Shown piece by piece: positions 8,643 to 17,756 of a stretch of 59,070 nucleotides of DNA. The translations under genes and the position numbers were made by a program. Source of the stretch: Bradyrhizobium genomosp. I (2014). GTDB lineage: Bacteria > Pseudomonadota > Alphaproteobacteria > Rhizobiales > Xanthobacteraceae. Each line of letters opens with the position of its first letter. Within the stretch, counting starts at the first letter, position 1. The notes below the pieces were generated by a model. The model made no database searches. It had not been told where the DNA came from and saw only the letters and a program-made list of their open reading frames with translations. The DNA is taken from contig NZ_AJQE01000026.1 in assembly GCF_000261685.1 (NCBI RefSeq), positions 1-59,070 of the forward strand. Reading direction: 5' to 3'.

Positions 8643-8790
8643 TCAGAGGCCACACTTCTTCCAGAAGTGCCACCATCTCGGCATCGCTGGCAAACTCGCC
8701 GCGCTCAGCTTGATCGAGACCCTCGCGAACGGCCGCCCTGTGCTCCTCCGGGATCGCGAAGACACCTCGCGCTCCCGACGCCTTTGTTCT
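8643..8790 (-). pseudogene. Remnant of a ribbon-helix-helix (ParD/CopG-type) antitoxin gene, frameshifted
   Basis: On the minus strand one frame reads FAIPEEHRAAVREGLDQ then AERGEFASDAEMVAL. It then runs on as LEEVWPL, while the adjacent frame reads WKKCGL and stops at 8643. Removing one base near 8665 would rejoin these as ...EMVALWKKCGL-stop, the usual end of such small antitoxins. No start codon or complete DNA-binding N-terminus is visible, and no toxin gene adjoins it. It lies between the dienelactone hydrolase stop and trpL. The upstream boundary is approximate. Confidence 0.55.
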
Positions 8791-8810
8791 CGGATCGGTC
8801 GGGCACGCCC

Positions 8811-9485
8811 CTACCCCAGATGCTTCCGGAAAAACTCCGTCGCCCGGCCCCAGGCGAGCTCGGCGGCTTCGCGATCGTGCACGGCCTGGCGCTGCTCGTT
8901 GACGAAGGCGTGCTCGGCGTCATAGCGGAACAGCTCCAGCGACTTGCCGGCGGCCTTCATGGCCTTCTCGAAGCCGTTGACCAGCTCCGGCGTGCACCAA
9001 TCGTCCTTGTTGGCGAAATGGGCCTGGAGCGGGATCCTGACGTCGGCGGGCTTGGCGGCCTGCTCCGGCGGGATGCCGTAGAACACGACGCCGGCCGCAA
9101 GCTCCGGGATCTTGGTCGCACCGATGATGGTCACTGCGCCGCCGAGGCAGAAGCCCGTCAGCCCGACCTTGGCGCCGTTGCGCGACAGATATTGCGCGGC
9201 GCCGCGCACGGTCTGCGTGGTGGCGTCCATGAAGTCGAGCGAGTTCATCTCCTTGTTGGCGCTCTCCGTGTCGTGATAGGGCACCACCTTGCCCTTGTAG
9301 AGATCGGGCGCCAGCGCGTCGAAGCCGGCCAGCGCAAAGCGGTCGCACAGGCCCTTGATCTGGTCCGACAAGCCCCACCATTCCTGGATCACGACCACGC
9401 CCGGCGCGTTGCCGCGCGCGGCGTTGGCGAGATAGCCCGAGGCGTCCTTGCCGTCCGGGCGCTTGAAGGTGATGGCGGTTCCCAT
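8811..9485 (-). CDS. Dienelactone hydrolase family protein
   Basis: 224 residues. The start at 9485 is preceded by GGAGGA. An in-frame upstream extension would run through a palindromic repeat and is rejected. An alpha/beta hydrolase fold with the DLH triad: nucleophile Cys113 in GFCLGG, acid at Asp161/162 in NKDDWCTPE and His192 in AEHAF. EWWGLSDQIKGLCDRFA is the typical N-terminal DLH block. Carboxymethylenebutenolidase acts on dienelactone in chlorocatechol breakdown, but this family has many members of unknown substrate. No catechol genes are nearby, so only the fold and chemistry are assigned. Confidence 0.9.
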   Translation of the reverse strand: MGTAITFKRPDGKDASGYLANAARGNAPGVVVIQEWWGLSDQIKGLCDRFALAGFDALAPDLYKGKVVPYHDTESANKEMNSLDFMDATTQTVRGAAQYLSRNGAKVGLTGFCLGGAVTIIGATKIPELAAGVVFYGIPPEQAAKPADVRIPLQAHFANKDDWCTPELVNGFEKAMKAAGKSLELFRYDAEHAFVNEQRQAVHDREAAELAWGRATEFFRKHLG

Positions 9486-9564
9486 GGTGTCCTCCGATGA
9501 GTTTCTGAGGGAGCGATTGGCGGTATTTTGGCGGGTGGCAGGGGATGACGCAATCCACACTCTC

Positions 9565-9643
9565 GTCATTCCGGGGCGCACGAAGTGCGAACCCGGAATC
9601 TCGAGATTCAGGGTTCGATGCTGACGCATCGCCCCGGAATGAC
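9565..9643. repeat. Palindromic intergenic repeat, type A, copy 4
   Basis: Begins GTCATTCCGGGGCGCA and ends GCCCCGGAATGAC, with near-perfect complementary ends. It lies between the fbcH terminator and the dienelactone hydrolase promoter region. Confidence 0.88.
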
Positions 9644-9660
9644 GGAGAGTTAGGCCCGAC

Positions 9661-9683
9661 AAAAAAGCCCCCTCGCGGGGGCT
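9661..9683 (-). terminator. Rho-independent terminator of the fbcF-fbcH operon
   Basis: On the minus strand AGCCCCC and GGGGGCT form a seven-pair stem with a four-base loop, followed directly by six T. It begins 30 bases after the fbcH stop. Confidence 0.92.
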
Positions 9684-9712
9684 CTTTCATTTCTCGTCTC
9701 GGCGCGCGCCGC

Positions 9713-11785
9713 TCAGTGCGAGTCGGCCCAGACCTTCTTCTTGGTGAAGTACATCAGGCCCGCGAAGATGATCAGGAACACGAAGACCTGGAAGCCGAGG
9801 CTCTTGCGCGCTTCCATGTGTGGCTCGGCGGTCCACATCAGGAACGTGGTGACGTCCTTGGCGTACTGCGCGACCGTGGTCGGCGAGCCGTCGTCATAGG
9901 TCACCTGGCCGTCGCTCAACGGCTTCGGCATCTTGATGGCGTGGCCCGGGAAGTACCTGTTGTAGTAGGAGCCCTCCGGGATTGTGACGCCCTCCGGCAC
10001 CTTGTCCTCGAACCCCTGCAGCACGGCCGCCACGTAGTCCGGACCCTGCTCCTGGTACTGGGTAAAGAAGTCGAAGATGAACCAGGGGAAGCCGCGCTTG
10101 TAGGAGCGCGCCTTGGTGATCAGCGACAGGTCGGGCGGCGCCGCGCCGCCGTTCGCGGCACGCGCGGCCTGTTCGTTCGGGAATGGCGAGGGGAAATAAT
10201 CCGCCGGCCGGCCCGGACGCTCGAACATGTCGCCCGCATCGTTCGGACCGTCCTTGATCTTGTAGTCGGAGGCGAACGCCGCCGCCTGCGCCACCGAATA
10301 GCCGGGGCCGCCGGCTTCCGCGAGGTTGCGGAAGGCGATGTAGGACAGGCCGTGGCAGCTCGCGCAGACCTCCTTGTAGACCTTCAACCCGCGCTGCAGC
10401 GCGCCACGGTCGTACTTACCGAAAGGGCCCGAGAACGACCATTTGTTGCCCGGAGGCGTATCGCTGCCTTCAGACGCTTTCGCGCTGTCGATCGAGCCCA
10501 CGAACAGCGAACCGGCGAGCGCCAGCACGATCGCGGTCGAGACCATCGGTGTCGACCTGCTGCCGGTCTTGGCCAGGACCGCATCCGAAATCGAGTTCGG
10601 GACTGGCCGCGGCTTCTCGATACGCGCGAGCAACGGCAGCACGATCAGGAAGTAGGCGAAGTAGCAGACCGTCAGGACCCGGCCGGCAACGACGTAGATG
10701 CCCTCCGGCGGCTGCGCGCCGAGATAGCCGAGCAGGATGCAGACCACGACGAAGATCCAGAAGAACTGCTTGGCGAGCGGACGGTACTTCGACGACCTGG
10801 TCCTGGCACTGTCGAGCCAGGGCAGGAAGCACAGGATGATGATCGCTCCGAACATCGCGATGACGCCCGCCAGCTTGTTCGGAATCGAGCGCAGGATCGC
10901 GTAGAACGGCAGGTAATACCATTCCGGCACGATGTGCGGCGGCGTCACGCCCGGGTTCGCCGGAATGTAGTTGTCGGCGTCGCCGAGATAGTTCGGCATG
11001 TAGAAGATGAACCAGGCGTACAGCAGCATGAAGCAGGTGACGCCGAACATGTCCTTGATGGTGGCATGCGGCGTGAACGGCACCGTGTCCTTTTCCGTCT
11101 TCGGCTCGACGCCGTCAGGATTGTTCTGACCCGCGACGTGCAGCGCCCAGACGTGCAGCACGACGACGCCCGCGATCACGAAGGGCAACAGATAATGCAG
11201 CGAGAAGAAGCGGTTCAGCGTGGGGTTGCCGACCGAATAGCCGCCCCACAGCAGCGTCACGATGCTCTCGCCAACATAGGGAACGGCGGAGAACAGGTTG
11301 GTGATGACGGTAGCACCCCAGAAGCTCATCTGGCCCCACGGCAGCACGTAGCCCATGAAACCGGTCGCCATCATCAGGAGGTAGATGATGACGCCGAGGA
11401 TCCACAGCACCTCGCGCGGCTCCTTGTACGACCCGTAGTAGAGGCCGCGGAACATATGGACATAGACCGCGACGAAGAACATCGAGGCGCCAACCGCATG
11501 CATGTTGCGCAGCAGCCAGCCGTAGTTCACGTCGCGGACGATCAGCTCGACCGACTTGAAGGCGAGATCGGCATTCGGCGTGTAGTGCATCGCCAGGATC
11601 ACGCCGGTCAGGATCTGCATCCCCAGCATGAAGGAGAGGATGGCGCCGAAGGTCCACCAATAGTTCAGGTTGCGCGGAGTGGGATAGGCGACGAAGGAGG
11701 AGTGCATGAGACCAAAGATCGGCAGACGCCGCTCGATCCATTGCAGGGCCGGGTTGCTCGGCTGGTAGTCGGATGGTCCGCTCAT
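9713..11785 (-). CDS. fbcH: Cytochrome bc1 complex, fused cytochrome b/c1 precursor FbcH
   Basis: 690 residues. The N-terminal ~405 residues are cytochrome b, with heme-ligand regions and the Qo motif [14 protein letters not shown]. An internal hydrophobic export signal (about 412-435, ending DSAKA) leads into cytochrome c1 with the heme-binding CASCH (about 473-477). A C-terminal anchor lies at about 665-685. In Bradyrhizobium japonicum this single precursor is known to be cleaved into cytochrome b and c1. The complex oxidises ubiquinol and reduces cytochrome c at the inner membrane. It is cotranscribed with fbcF upstream (62-base gap) and closed by a strong terminator. Confidence 0.98.
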   Translation of the reverse strand: MSGPSDYQPSNPALQWIERRLPIFGLMHSSFVAYPTPRNLNYWWTFGAILSFMLGMQILTGVILAMHYTPNADLAFKSVELIVRDVNYGWLLRNMHAVGASMFFVAVYVHMFRGLYYGSYKEPREVLWILGVIIYLLMMATGFMGYVLPWGQMSFWGATVITNLFSAVPYVGESIVTLLWGGYSVGNPTLNRFFSLHYLLPFVIAGVVVLHVWALHVAGQNNPDGVEPKTEKDTVPFTPHATIKDMFGVTCFMLLYAWFIFYMPNYLGDADNYIPANPGVTPPHIVPEWYYLPFYAILRSIPNKLAGVIAMFGAIIILCFLPWLDSARTRSSKYRPLAKQFFWIFVVVCILLGYLGAQPPEGIYVVAGRVLTVCYFAYFLIVLPLLARIEKPRPVPNSISDAVLAKTGSRSTPMVSTAIVLALAGSLFVGSIDSAKASEGSDTPPGNKWSFSGPFGKYDRGALQRGLKVYKEVCASCHGLSYIAFRNLAEAGGPGYSVAQAAAFASDYKIKDGPNDAGDMFERPGRPADYFPSPFPNEQAARAANGGAAPPDLSLITKARSYKRGFPWFIFDFFTQYQEQGPDYVAAVLQGFEDKVPEGVTIPEGSYYNRYFPGHAIKMPKPLSDGQVTYDDGSPTTVAQYAKDVTTFLMWTAEPHMEARKSLGFQVFVFLIIFAGLMYFTKKKVWADSH

Positions 11786-11847
11786 GATGCGATCCTGAGG
11801 AAATAGTACGACGAGACGGCGCGAAGCTTCGGACGAAAGTCCGAGGC

Positions 11848-12378
11848 TCAGCCGATCTGGATTTTGGTGTCGGAAACGAACTGGTACGGCGGAACCGGCA
11901 GGTTCAAGGGCGCGGGCCCCTGGCGGATGCGGCCGGACGAATCGTACTGCGAACCATGGCAGGGGCAGAAGAACCCGTCGTAATTGCCTTCATGGGCGAT
12001 CGGGATGCAGCCGAGATGGGTGCAGATGCCGATCACGACGAGCCACTGCTCGTGGCCGGATTTGACGCGGGCTTCGTCGGTCTGCGGATCGGGCAGGCTC
12101 GCCACGTTGACGGCGCGCGCCTCGTCGATCTGCTTCTTGGTGCGGTGGCTGATGTAGATCGGCTTGCCGCGCCAGAACACCTTGATGTCCTGGCCCTCTG
12201 CGATCGGGCTGAGATCGACCTCGATCGGCGCACCGGCGGCGATGGTCGAGGCATCAGGATTCATCTGGGAGATGAAGGGCCAGAGCGCAGCCGCGCCCCC
12301 TACTGCTGCAGCTGCCCCCGTTGCAACGAATAAGAAATCACGGCGTGTCGGATGGTCCGCCGAAGACGCTGTCGTCAC
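11848..12378 (-). CDS. fbcF: Ubiquinol-cytochrome c reductase Rieske iron-sulfur subunit
   Basis: 176 residues. A twin-arginine motif TRRDFLF (about 11-17) is followed by an Ala-rich membrane anchor, as in Rieske proteins exported by Tat. The 2Fe-2S ligands are in CTHLGC (about 117-122) and CPCHGSQYD (about 136-144). It is the first gene of the bc1 operon and accepts electrons from ubiquinol. Its promoter must lie in the 290-base divergent gap shared with trmL (12379-12668), where I could not pick a convincing -35/-10 pair. Confidence 0.98.
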   Translation of the reverse strand: MTTASSADHPTRRDFLFVATGAAAAVGGAAALWPFISQMNPDASTIAAGAPIEVDLSPIAEGQDIKVFWRGKPIYISHRTKKQIDEARAVNVASLPDPQTDEARVKSGHEQWLVVIGICTHLGCIPIAHEGNYDGFFCPCHGSQYDSSGRIRQGPAPLNLPVPPYQFVSDTKIQIG

Positions 12379-12668
12379 GATTCCAACCCTTTCTTCTTGT
12401 GCTACCGGTGGAACCGCTCCGAGGGGCGCCCAAGAGGTCCCCGGAAAGGCTGCCGGCGCCCGCGGCCCCCCGCGGCGGCAGAACTTGGCTTGTTCACCTC
12501 TAAACGGGTGAAACAGCAGTCCAGAATCGTTCTATTGGCACCCTTGCCGGGCGAGCGCAAGCCCGCTAACGGCGTGGGAGCGTGCCATGCACGAATTCCC
12601 GGGCGGGCGATGTTTTATTGAGACATTTCCGGCCCGCCCTGCCCCCCGATACAGCCCTTGCACCGCCC

Positions 12669-13127
12669 ATGCAGATAGCGCTTTTCCAGCCTGACATCGC
12701 TCAGAACACCGGCACGATTCTCAGGCTTTGCGCCTGTCTGGACATGGCCGCCCATATCATCGAACCTGCGGGCTTCCCCGTCTCGGACCGCTTGTTCCGC
12801 CGGGCGGGAATGGATTACCTCGACCATGTCAGGCTCACCCGCCATGACTCCTGGGCGAGATTCGAGGACTGGCGCGCGGCACAGGGCTGCCGGCTGTTGC
12901 TGTTCACCACCAAGGCTGCGACCGACTACCGCGATTTTCGTTACCAGAGGTCGGACATCCTGCTATTCGGGCGCGAGAGCGCCGGCGTCACCGACGCGGT
13001 GGTCCAGGCCGCAGATGCGCATCTGGTGATCCCGATCAAGACGGGGCTGCGGTCACTCAACGTGGCGATGAGCGCGGCCATGGCCGCAGGCGAGGCGCTG
13101 CGGCAGATCCGGAACCCGCAGGCCTGA
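12669..13127 (+). CDS. trmL: tRNA (cytidine/uridine-34 2'-O)-methyltransferase TrmL
   Basis: 152 residues, standard for TrmL. SPOUT motifs are visible: NTGTILRLC near the N-terminus, ILLFGRESAGV (about 97-107) and IPIKTGLRSLNVAMSAAM (about 121-138), the knot that binds SAM. It methylates the wobble base of tRNA-Leu isoacceptors. The ATG at 12669 gives the conserved MQIALFQPDIAQN start, and an in-frame upstream extension has no family match. It is divergent from fbcF. The stop lies inside a short tandem repeat. Confidence 0.95.
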   Translation: MQIALFQPDIAQNTGTILRLCACLDMAAHIIEPAGFPVSDRLFRRAGMDYLDHVRLTRHDSWARFEDWRAAQGCRLLLFTTKAATDYRDFRYQRSDILLFGRESAGVTDAVVQAADAHLVIPIKTGLRSLNVAMSAAMAAGEALRQIRNPQA

Positions 13128-13161
13128 CAGGTGAAGTCTGACGGGTGAAGTCTGACAGGTT
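13124..13161. repeat. 14-base tandem repeat across the trmL stop
   Basis: The unit CTGACAGGTGAAGT is repeated 2.7 times with one substitution, and the first copy contains the trmL stop codon. It spaces trmL from queE. Confidence 0.8.
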
Positions 13162-13173
13162 GAGGAGAGACGA

Positions 13174-13806
13174 TTGAGTTACGCGGTCAAGGAAATCTTC
13201 CTGACCCTGCAAGGCGAAGGCGCACATGCCGGGCGCGCGTCCGTGTTCTGCCGTTTTGCCGGCTGCAACCTCTGGAGCGGGCGCGAGGCCGACCGTCAGC
13301 ACGCGACCTGCAGGTTCTGCGATACGGATTTCGTCGGCACCGACGGCACGCTCGGCGGCCGCTACGCCTCGGCCGCGGAACTCGCGGACACCATTGCCGC
13401 GCAATGGACCGCCTCAACCGGCAACCGCTACGTGGTGCTGACCGGCGGCGAGCCGCTGCTCCAGGTCGACGCCGAACTGATCGAAGCGCTGCACGCCCGC
13501 GGCTTCGAGATCGGCGTCGAGACTAACGGCACGATCGCCGCGCCGGAGGGTCTCGACTGGATCTGCGTCAGCCCCAAGGGCGGCAGCGAACTGGTCCTCC
13601 GCCAGGGCCACGAGTTGAAGCTGGTCTATCCCCAGGCGCTGGCCGAGCCCGAAGCCTTCGAAGGCCTCGCCTTCGAGCGCTTCTCGCTGCAGCCGATGGA
13701 CGGGCCGGAGGTCGCCCAGAACACTGCACGGGCGATCGACTACTGCCTGCGCCATCCGCAATGGCGGCTCAGCGTGCAGACGCACAAATCGCTCGGCATC
13801 AGATAG
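13174..13806 (+). CDS. queE: 7-carboxy-7-deazaguanine synthase (radical SAM)
   Basis: 210 residues, starting with TTG behind GAGGAGAG. The cluster-binding cysteines are C31, C46 and C49 in a CX14CX2C pattern instead of the usual CX3CX2C. This is the variant known from some QueE enzymes such as the Burkholderia one. [11 protein letters not shown] and [11 protein letters not shown] are QueE hallmarks. It converts 6-carboxytetrahydropterin to 7-carboxy-7-deazaguanine for queuosine synthesis. No other queuosine genes are in the window. It is followed 13 bases later by hemF. Confidence 0.94.
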   Translation: MSYAVKEIFLTLQGEGAHAGRASVFCRFAGCNLWSGREADRQHATCRFCDTDFVGTDGTLGGRYASAAELADTIAAQWTASTGNRYVVLTGGEPLLQVDAELIEALHARGFEIGVETNGTIAAPEGLDWICVSPKGGSELVLRQGHELKLVYPQALAEPEAFEGLAFERFSLQPMDGPEVAQNTARAIDYCLRHPQWRLSVQTHKSLGIR

Positions 13807-13819
13807 GACGCGACCGGGA

Positions 13820-14713
13820 ATGCAGATGGACGTTACGAAAATCGAAGACCGCAAGACCCGCGCCCGCGCCTGGTTCGAAACCTTGCGCGACGACATCTGC
13901 GCAAGCTTCGAGCGGCTCGAGGATGAGGCGCCGCAAGCGCTCCATCCCGGCGAGGCCGGTCGCTTCAAGCGCACGCCCTGGCAGCGCACCGATCATACCG
14001 GCGCGGCCGGCGGTGGCGGGATGATGTCGATGATGCATGGCCGTCTGTTCGAGAAGGTCGGCGTGCACTGCTCGACCGTTCACGGCGAGTTCGCGCCCGA
14101 GTTTCGCGCGCAGATCCCGGGCGCCGCGGAAGACCCGAATTTCTGGGCCTCCGGCATCTCGCTGATCGCGCATATGCGCAATCCGAACGTGCCCGCCGTG
14201 CACATGAACACCCGCTTCGTCGTCACCACCAAGGCCTGGTTCGGTGGCGGCGCCGACCTCACGCCGGTGCTCGACCACAGGCGGACGCAGGAGGACCCCG
14301 ACACGATCGCCTTCCACGCGGCGATGAAACAGGCCTGCGCGCAGCCGAGCGGCGTTGCCGATTACGACAAGTACAAGAAATGGTGCGACGAGTATTTCTA
14401 CCTGCCGCACCGGAGAGAGGCGCGCGGCATCGGCGGCATCTTCTACGACTGGCACGACAGCGGCGACTGGGACGCCGACCTCGCCTTCACCCAGGACGTC
14501 GGCCGCGCTTTCCTGAGGATCTATCCCGAGATCGTGCGGCGCAACTTCGCGACAAGCTGGACCGCGGAGGATCGCGAGGAGCAGCTGATCCGGCGCGGCC
14601 GCTACGTCGAATTCAACCTGCTTTACGACCGTGGCACCATCTTCGGCCTCAAGACCGGCGGCAATGTGGACTCGATCCTGTCGTCGCTGCCGCCGGAGGT
14701 GAAGTGGCCATGA
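13820..14713 (+). CDS. hemF: Oxygen-dependent coproporphyrinogen III oxidase
   Basis: 297 residues, the family length. Conserved blocks include [47 protein letters not shown]-type [19 protein letters not shown] and the C-terminal [20 protein letters not shown]. It oxidatively decarboxylates coproporphyrinogen III to protoporphyrinogen IX in heme synthesis. The start at 13820 (ATG, second Met two codons later) overlaps nothing. The stop overlaps the next gene's ATG by four bases (ATGA), implying coupled translation. Confidence 0.97.
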   Translation: MQMDVTKIEDRKTRARAWFETLRDDICASFERLEDEAPQALHPGEAGRFKRTPWQRTDHTGAAGGGGMMSMMHGRLFEKVGVHCSTVHGEFAPEFRAQIPGAAEDPNFWASGISLIAHMRNPNVPAVHMNTRFVVTTKAWFGGGADLTPVLDHRRTQEDPDTIAFHAAMKQACAQPSGVADYDKYKKWCDEYFYLPHRREARGIGGIFYDWHDSGDWDADLAFTQDVGRAFLRIYPEIVRRNFATSWTAEDREEQLIRRGRYVEFNLLYDRGTIFGLKTGGNVDSILSSLPPEVKWP

Positions 14714-15459
14714 CAATGAAGCCCGCTGTGAGGCCGCTGCCGCGCGCCATGCTGATCGACATGGACGACACCATCCTGTCGGCCTATGGCCGGCCCGAGA
14801 TCGCCTGGAACACCATCGCAAACGAGTTTGCCGAGGAGCTGGCGCCGCTGCCGCCGCCGCAGGTCGCCGCCGCGGTGCTGGCTTTCGCGCGAAACTTCTG
14901 GGCGAACGCGGAAGCCGCATGGCGAATGAAGCTCGCCGAGGCGCGGCACCTCACGGTCAAGGGCGGCTTTGCGGCGCTCGCGGCGGCCGGCCATCGTGCC
15001 CTGCCCGACGACCTCGCCATTCGCCTCGCCGACCGCTTCACCGCCTATCGCGAGGAGGAGATGTTCGTGTTTCCCGGCGCGCATGAGGCGATCGACCGGT
15101 TCAAGGCGCTCGGCATCAAGCTCGCGCTGGTCACCAACGGCGCAGCGGACATGCAGCGCGCCAAGGTCGAGCGCTTCGAGCTGGCGCACCGCTTCCACCA
15201 CATCCAGATCGAGGGCGAGCACGGCTTCGGCAAGCCCGAAGAGCGCGCCTATCTGCATGCGATGGAGGCGCTCGGCGTCACCGCCGAGGACACCTGGATG
15301 ATCGGCGACAACCTCGAATGGGAAGTCGTGACGCCGCAGCGTCTCGGCATCTACTCGATCTGGATGGACGTGCATGGCGACGGCCTGCCCGAAGGCTCGA
15401 CGGTCAGGCCCGACCGCATCATCCGCTCGCTCGGCGAGCTGCTGCCGGACCAGGCGTAA
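14710..15459 (+). CDS. HAD family hydrolase (YjjG/HAD-IA-like)
   Basis: 249 residues from the ATG that overlaps the hemF stop. HAD motif I is LIDMDDTIL (Asp17 and Asp19), motif II VTNGA (about 137-141), motif III Lys in GFGKPE and motif [12 protein letters not shown] (about 197-206), with a helical cap between I and II. This is a HAD subclass IA phosphatase layout, close to nucleotide or phosphoglycolate-type phosphatases. The true substrate cannot be read from sequence. Coupling to hemF may be only positional. Confidence 0.88.
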   Translation: MTMKPAVRPLPRAMLIDMDDTILSAYGRPEIAWNTIANEFAEELAPLPPPQVAAAVLAFARNFWANAEAAWRMKLAEARHLTVKGGFAALAAAGHRALPDDLAIRLADRFTAYREEEMFVFPGAHEAIDRFKALGIKLALVTNGAADMQRAKVERFELAHRFHHIQIEGEHGFGKPEERAYLHAMEALGVTAEDTWMIGDNLEWEVVTPQRLGIYSIWMDVHGDGLPEGSTVRPDRIIRSLGELLPDQA

Positions 15460-15788
15460 CCAGGCACAAAGCAAAAACTGCGAAAACAACCCCATGCACA
15501 GTAGGGCGCAGCTGCAAAATCAAGGGCTTACGGATTATGCGAAACGGCTTTGACTCGTCGGGCAAAACAGGGGCATGATGTCATCGTCGCGGGGCTTGCG
15601 AGGGACAAGCTTCTGCGTGAGCCGCATGCGCAACCAGTGCGGCCGAACCAGCCGATCGCGAGCGAGCGCAGCCAAGACCGTATCGCAACGTGCCGGCGGA
15701 ATCTCCCGGCACGGCAGCGGGCGTGATCGGCATGTCATGACGGCCTGTTAGCTTCACGGCCGAGTCGATCAACCCGAAAGGACAATCC
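15460..15788. repeat. Gene-free stretch containing a dispersed-type intergenic sequence
   Basis: There is no credible gene. The stretch from about 15535 (GCGAAACGGCTTTGACTCG, GGGCAAAACAGGGGCATGAT) to about 15740 reads like a non-coding repeat that I recall from many Bradyrhizobium intergenic regions. That recollection cannot be tested here. A GAAAGGA ribosome site for the next gene closes the stretch. Confidence 0.4.
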
Positions 15789-16013
15789 ATGGATCTGAAA
15801 GCCGGCGATGTCGTGATGCTGAAATCCGGCGGTCAGCCGCTGACCGTCGCGGAGGTGAAGGAGAACGAGGTGCTCTGCCTGTGGATGGGCATGGAAGGCG
15901 ACCTATTCCGCGAGACGCTGCCGCTCGCCGTGCTCGTGCAGGTGGAAGAAGAAGAGGAAGAGGACGATGAAGACGAGGATGAGGACGAGGATGAGGATGA
16001 GGACGAGGAGTAG
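15789..16013 (+). CDS. Small DUF2158-type protein with poly-acidic tail
   Basis: 74 residues. The first ~50 residues, DLKAGDVVMLKSGGQPLTV then CLWMGMEGDLFRETLP, match the YodC/DUF2158 small-barrel type. The last ~23 residues are nearly all Glu and Asp, encoded by a GAGGAT/GACGAG-type repeat (bases ~15946-16010). GAAAGGA precedes the ATG. The function is unknown. The acidic tail may vary in length by repeat slippage. Confidence 0.8.
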   Translation: MDLKAGDVVMLKSGGQPLTVAEVKENEVLCLWMGMEGDLFRETLPLAVLVQVEEEEEEDDEDEDEDEDEDEDEE

Positions 16014-16039
16014 GCACGCCTAAGGCCGAATCCTGGTCA

Positions 16040-16108
16040 GGTCGGAGCGTTCCGCTCCGGCCCGACCGATGTCCGCTTCTCTGCCGATAACGGCGCAATG
16101 GCGGACAT
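16040..16108. repeat. Two adjacent inverted repeats after the DUF2158 gene
   Basis: 16040-16067 pairs GGTCGGAGCG with the following CGCTCCG/CGACC. 16069-16108 has exact eight-base ends ATGTCCGC and GCGGACAT. Neither has a T run, so they are not typical intrinsic terminators. Confidence 0.6.
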
Positions 16109-16150
16109 CGATCTTACTCGATCATGTCGTCGCTGGAGTTCACAGCGGGA

Positions 16151-16369
16151 TCAAGATTTGGCGGGTCTTCGGACCTCGACCTTCTCGCCGACTTCGATGA
16201 CCATCAGATCTTCACCGAGCTCCACCGGACCGGAATAAGTCTTCCGCGTTGGCGGAATCAGATCCTGCTCGGTCGCATTCGGCAACACGATGTGCGAATA
16301 CACCGCCAGCCTGGGCTTCGTTCGAGCAAATACGTCGCCCGCTTGCTCTGGCGTGGTGTGATGGGGGGT
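16151..16369 (-). pseudogene. C-terminal remnant of an MBL-fold metallo-hydrolase gene
   Basis: On the minus strand the segment from about 16369 reads HHTTPEQAGDVFARTKPRLA then VYSHIVLPNATEQDLIPPTR, KTYSGPVELGEDLMVIEVGE and a stop at 16151. This is the last ~70 residues of rhizobial MBL-fold hydrolases, including their final metal-ligand His region. Upstream the frame continues without any family similarity or metal-binding HxHxDH motif, so the N-terminal three quarters are missing. It is a decayed fragment rather than a working gene. Confidence 0.65.
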
Positions 16370-16720
16370 TGGCTTCGGGCCCGGAGGGCAAAGACGTTGC
16401 TGCATCTCTGATCGACGCAGCAATCGGGGTCGTGCAGCGCTCAAGACAGTCCGTGCTCTGACTATCACCGACAGGCCCAACCAGCCTCGCCGGCGAACCG
16501 CATGAAGTCGGTGAGAGTCAAACGGGAAAGTGACAGCCGCACAGACCCTTTTCCGTCTACCCGCCATGACGGGCATGAAGGCGCTGGCCCGGTTCGGAGC
16601 CAGGAGCCACGCTCCGGCAAGTGCAGTTTGCCCTTCCCGGCTCCGAGGCGTCCCCGAAACGGTATCGGCGTCGAGATCCTGATGCTAGATTTCCCGGATC
16701 ACGCCGGACAGGAGGACGAC
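16370..16720. other. Intergenic stretch without recognisable gene
   Basis: Between the MBL remnant and dodecin. Short frames exist on both strands but none has a ribosome site or family motif. A GGCTCC/GGAGCC-type inverted pair lies near 16597-16650. Nothing else is supported. Confidence 0.4.
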
Positions 16721-16936
16721 ATGCCTGATAGCGTCTACAAGGTCATAGAATTGGTCGGTACCAGCAGCGACTCATGGGAAAAGGCGGCCGCCAACGCAGT
16801 CGAGCAAGCTGCAAAATCTCTCCGGGATCTTCGCATTGCAGAGGTCGTCAAGCTCGATATGCAACTGGACGACAAGGGAAAAGTCGAGGCCTACCGCGCC
16901 AAACTCAATGTATCCTTCAAGTTCGAGGGCTCCTGA
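16721..16936 (+). CDS. Dodecin family flavin-binding protein
   Basis: 71 residues, with GGAGGA nine bases before the ATG. The sequence VYKVIELVGTSSDSWEKAAA and the following VEQAAKSLRDLRIAEVVKLD fit dodecin, including the Trp that stacks on flavin. Dodecins form hollow 12-mers that store or buffer riboflavin/FMN or other small ligands. It lies in a run of very small genes. A longer in-frame upstream reading has no family match and is rejected. Confidence 0.9.
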   Translation: MPDSVYKVIELVGTSSDSWEKAAANAVEQAAKSLRDLRIAEVVKLDMQLDDKGKVEAYRAKLNVSFKFEGS

Positions 16937-17095
16937 GTCTCCCTTTGCGGGGCGAGGATGGTCCATTGGAGAATGACGCGTTGCGCGGTCCTCGCAGCCG
17001 GGCGGCGTGATCCAGCTCGGAAGCAGGCCCCGACTTCGACTCGGACCGAATATCCTGATCCGTGAGGGGGCGTGGCGTGTGGTGGCCTCATGTAC

Positions 17096-17401
17096 ATGGT
17101 CATTCGCAAATACATCAAGCTTCGTTCGGTAGCGGACGCCGCACGCCGCGCCAAGAGCGGCGTCGGTGAGATCCTAAGGCAGTCGCCGGGATTCAGATCT
17201 TACTATGTGCTGGATGCGGGCGATGGCGTTGGTATCGCCGTGATGATATTCAACGACCGCGAAAGCGCCAATGCAGCCAACGCCAAGATACTGGCGTTCG
17301 TTCAGGCGAGTCTGCATGACCTCGATCTTGGAGTTCCCGAAATCACCACCGGCGAGGTTTTGGTCAACATAGAGCCTGATCGGTCCTCGGGCACAAGGTA
17401 G
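17096..17401 (+). CDS. Small dimeric alpha/beta-barrel-type protein (ABM-like), paralogue of 42364-42657
   Basis: About 101 residues from the ATG at 17096; an alternative ATG lies at 17090. The core IRKYIKLRSVADAARRAKSG, PGFRSYYVLDAGDGVGIAVM and IFNDRESANAANAK aligns with the second copy at 42364-42657 (IRQAKAKSGSAEELARRIKD, DGFRAYYVVYAGDDTVTAIS). Both have the pattern of antibiotic-biosynthesis-monooxygenase-like ferredoxin folds. The reaction, if any, is unknown. The ribosome site is unclear, so the start is uncertain by a few codons. Confidence 0.7.
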   Translation: MVIRKYIKLRSVADAARRAKSGVGEILRQSPGFRSYYVLDAGDGVGIAVMIFNDRESANAANAKILAFVQASLHDLDLGVPEITTGEVLVNIEPDRSSGTR

Positions 17402-17541
17402 CCGCAAACTCAGCGGCTGGCGCCCGCTGCCATGCAGTCAACCTATCCCGGTCGCGTTTGCGGCAATGGCGCGCCCTGGGCATCAGATGTCGTAAGCAAG
17501 GAATACGCGACTGCGCATTCTTTTCGAGGAGTGGCAACAAC

Positions 17542-17718
17542 ATGAAGCAACACACATCCGAAACATTTTTCATCGCAGCGATCGGCTGGACGCCGCTCGT
17601 GCTCGTGGGCACCGCGATGCCGCCAAGAGATCCCGATGAAGACGACGAGGACGAAGACGACGAAGAGGAAGAGGACGCTGACGAACCGCCGGTCGTGCGC
17701 GAGCCGGACGAAGACTAG
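17542..17718 (+). CDS. Small acidic protein, unknown function
   Basis: 58 residues. GAGGAGTGG precedes the ATG at 17542. A short hydrophobic stretch (FFIAAIGWTPLVLVGTA, about 9-25) is followed by a tail of almost only Asp, Glu and Pro (about 28-58). It could be a signal-anchored or secreted acidic peptide. I do not recognise a family. The good ribosome site is the main reason to accept it. Confidence 0.6.
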   Translation: MKQHTSETFFIAAIGWTPLVLVGTAMPPRDPDEDDEDEDDEEEEDADEPPVVREPDED

Positions 17719-17756
17719 ACTGGTGCGTGTTGGCAGTCGGCGCTATAATATGTCTC

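Noticed and set aside
9545..11806. 753-residue open frame on the plus strand
   Set aside because: It lies antisense to fbcH, is composed of Arg/Gly/Asp/His-rich text and has no family motif. It is a shadow of high-GC coding DNA.
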